Positions 62,342-64,000 of a DNA stretch of 64,000 nt are shown in pieces. Source of the DNA: Patella vulgata (taxonomy: Eukaryota > Mollusca > Gastropoda > Patellidae); assembly GCF_932274485.2 (NCBI RefSeq), contig NC_065881.2, positions 86,876,724 to 86,940,723 on the forward strand, read 5' to 3'. Each line of letters opens with the position of its first letter. Position 1 is the first letter of the stretch. The position numbers and the translations under genes are program-made. Under the pieces are notes generated by a model. The model worked only from the letters and a program-made list of their open reading frames with translations, did not search any database and had not been told where the DNA came from.

Positions 62342-64000
62342 CAATAAAATCCCAGACAAGTTGTGATGTCCAGTGTCTATCGTCGGGTTGTGGAGAAAGG
62401 AGTGATTTGAGACAGAGGGTGTTTCCCCTCTCTGCTAGATTCTTAATTACAGATTGACGTTCTTTGTTCAATTGATTGCAGTCAATTAGCAGGTGAGACG
62501 TGGTCGCGATTTGTCCACATGGGCATTTAATTGGATTGAAGGTGAAGTCTTTTATTACGTTTATCGTTTTAAGCCTCGTGATGAGTTTGCATATTTTGAT
62601 TGATGGATGATTGGTGTAAACCTTGTCTACAAGATTGCTATCAATTTGATAGCGATGAGTATTCTCTTGTTTTAGACGGGTTTTCCATGCATTTTTAATT
62701 TTATCTTTGGCTATGCTTGTGAATTCTTGAGTGCTGTATTCTAAATTTTCTATATCAGTTAATGCCAACCCTTCCTTGGCTAGCTTGTCAGCCTGTTCAT
62801 TGCCGAAGATATTGATGTGGGAGGGGATCCATGCAAGGACTACCTCTCTTCCGTTATTCTTTATTGTTTGAATTATATACCTAATTTGGTGGATTATGTC
62901 CTGTCTGCTTTTGGAATAGTCTGATTCGATGGATTTAATGCTACTTAGGGAGTCTGATAGGATAACGGCTTTTTGGTGTTTTTGGGTGGCAAGCCATTCT
63001 ATTGCAGTTTTGATGGCCATCAATTCTGCGGTGTACACAGAGCAATGTTCTGGTATCCTTTTCTTGATGTTTAGCTTTGCTTTGGGGATGAAAATGCCGT
63101 ACCCTGTTAGTCCCTGTGTATTATTTTTCGACCCATCTGTATAGATTTTAATATAGTCTGCCCATTTTGTGTCTATCAGCTCTAGTGTTAGTGCTCTAGC
63201 CTCTATGGGATTATCGTGTTTGTTTGTAACGTTGATTAGGTGCGTATTGATGATTGGATTGCTTAATTGCCAGGGTGGAGTGACGGGATAAGTTTTTGTT
63301 TCTATTATTGTCCCTTTTAAACCGTGTTTATTTAAGACATCGTTTGACATTTGCCCGAATGTCATAGGACGCGTATTTTTCCTATAGCCTATTCGTTTGA
63401 ATTGTTGGAGGCACTTATATGTCGGACATTTTTCTTTTAGCATTTGCAGTTTACCCCAATACTTGAGTGACAGTTCCTCTCGTCTAAGATCAAGCGGGAG
63501 TTCTCCCATCTCTTGTAGAAGGGCAACTGTTTTGGTTCCTATTGCGGCTCTTGTGGCTAGTCTTAATGCCTTTCCTTGTATTATGTTTAATTTATTGAGC
63601 TGTGCATCACTTGCATTTGCATAAGCTAGACATCCGTAGTCGATTACCGAGCGGATGAATGCTCTGTATATTAGCATAAGAGTACTTCTGCTTGCGCCCC
63701 ATTCCATTCCTCTGATGTATTTCATTAAATTGAGTGTTTTTGATGTGCGACTTACTACGCTATCTATATGTGCTTTCCAGGAAAGTTTTGAATCAAATGT
63801 CATTCCTAAAAATTTGGCTTCTGATTTAAATTCAATTTTTGAGCCGTTAAGACTTAAGTCGATTTTCCTGTTAGTGTCAGTCGGGTGAAACAGCATTGCC
63901 ACTGTTTTCCCTTCTGAGATTTTAAAACCCCAATCGTTTGCCCATTTTGAGATTTGTTTTAGGGTATATTGAAGCGATTTTTTGATTATGCCTATGTTAT
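62310..64000 (-). CDS. LINE ORF2 C-terminal part with intact RNase H, open to window edge
   Basis: The frame stays open to the right edge (the residues KQISKWANDWGFKISEG lie just upstream of 63902). It covers the end of the reverse transcriptase (SEAKFLGMTFDSKLSWKAHI), a connection region, and an RNase H domain with IYTDGSKN (Asp), YTAELMAI (Glu), LSDSLSSI (Asp) and WIPSHINIFGNEQADKLA (His, Asp). It ends with a CCHC-like GQIATTSHLLIDC region. RNase H places it in the I/Jockey-R1-type group (I or Nimb). It appears uninterrupted over 560 codons, so it is a young copy. The palm of RT lies beyond the window. Confidence 0.9.
   Translation of the reverse strand, partial: NIGIIKKSLQYTLKQISKWANDWGFKISEGKTVAMLFHPTDTNRKIDLSLNGSKIEFKSEAKFLGMTFDSKLSWKAHIDSVVSRTSKTLNLMKYIRGMEWGASRSTLMLIYRAFIRSVIDYGCLAYANASDAQLNKLNIIQGKALRLATRAAIGTKTVALLQEMGELPLDLRREELSLKYWGKLQMLKEKCPTYKCLQQFKRIGYRKNTRPMTFGQMSNDVLNKHGLKGTIIETKTYPVTPPWQLSNPIINTHLINVTNKHDNPIEARALTLELIDTKWADYIKIYTDGSKNNTQGLTGYGIFIPKAKLNIKKRIPEHCSVYTAELMAIKTAIEWLATQKHQKAVILSDSLSSIKSIESDYSKSRQDIIHQIRYIIQTIKNNGREVVLAWIPSHINIFGNEQADKLAKEGLALTDIENLEYSTQEFTSIAKDKIKNAWKTRLKQENTHRYQIDSNLVDKVYTNHPSIKICKLITRLKTINVIKDFTFNPIKCPCGQIATTSHLLIDCNQLNKERQSVIKNLAERGNTLCLKSLLSPQPDDRHWTSQLVWDFIENIGMTKYIK

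Overview
The window looks like nuclear DNA of an invertebrate, most likely a marine mollusc. It is AT-rich and intron-rich, and crowded with LINEs, tRNA-headed SINEs, Penelope-like remnants, Tc1 fragments, MITEs and one Polinton. No bacterial operons, rRNA genes or CRISPR arrays were seen. The mollusc call rests on the mix of repeats and genes and is an inference.

The main host locus is on the + strand. A gene starts with a well-placed ATG at 2401, and its exons nearly all join in phase 1. In order it has a short N-terminal exon, a Ser/Glu/Gln-rich exon (4716-5294), a charged coiled-coil exon (7585-7860), a CARD-like death-fold exon (8306-8620), a two-exon SEA-like/ferredoxin-like domain (9123-9276, 10611-10765), another coiled-coil exon (to 11578), and then a 42-codon coiled-coil cassette. 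From about 11.9 to 28.7 kb this 3' part is tandemly duplicated. The 42-codon cassette occurs five times, three of them in a 702-bp tandem array. A 21-codon basic exon occurs twice and a terminal exon twice; the second terminal exon is cut short by a 1-bp loss. Further phase-1 exons at 35.7, 57.6 and 58.5 kb and a second terminal exon at 60.1 kb suggest either a longer alternative transcript or a neighbouring gene. The longest model ending at 20711 is about 826 residues. The layout resembles a CARD plus coiled-coil innate-immune scaffold with adjustable coil length; that function is inferred.

From 40176 to 57324 lies a 17.1-kb Polinton (Maverick) bounded by a perfect 6-bp target duplication (GGTCTG) and about 361-bp inverted repeats that differ at about three bases, so it is young. 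It looks close to whole, with perhaps one or two breaks. It carries a PC4-like protein, a Cys-rich protein, packaging ATPase, integrase with chromodomain, minor and major capsid proteins, an adenain-like protease and protein-primed DNA polymerase B. It also carries several less-known genes, including a BIR (IAP-like) gene and a spliced gene beside the right end. It sits inside what would be an intron of the extended host gene.

The rest is repeats. A LINE (ORF1 and endonuclease, - strand) fills 1 to about 2340. A 762-bp element with a 9-bp target duplication lies at 9595-10356, SINEs at 11.8, 12.3, 17.6, 26.8 and 29.7 kb, and a hAT-like element at 31049-31834. A broken Ty3/gypsy fragment is at 32.4-33.5 kb, a Tc1 transposase at 36.3-37.1 kb, and Penelope remnants with a hammerhead-ribozyme-like motif at 37.3 and 40.1 kb. 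A second RNase H-bearing LINE with a six-copy 3' tandem array runs off the right edge.
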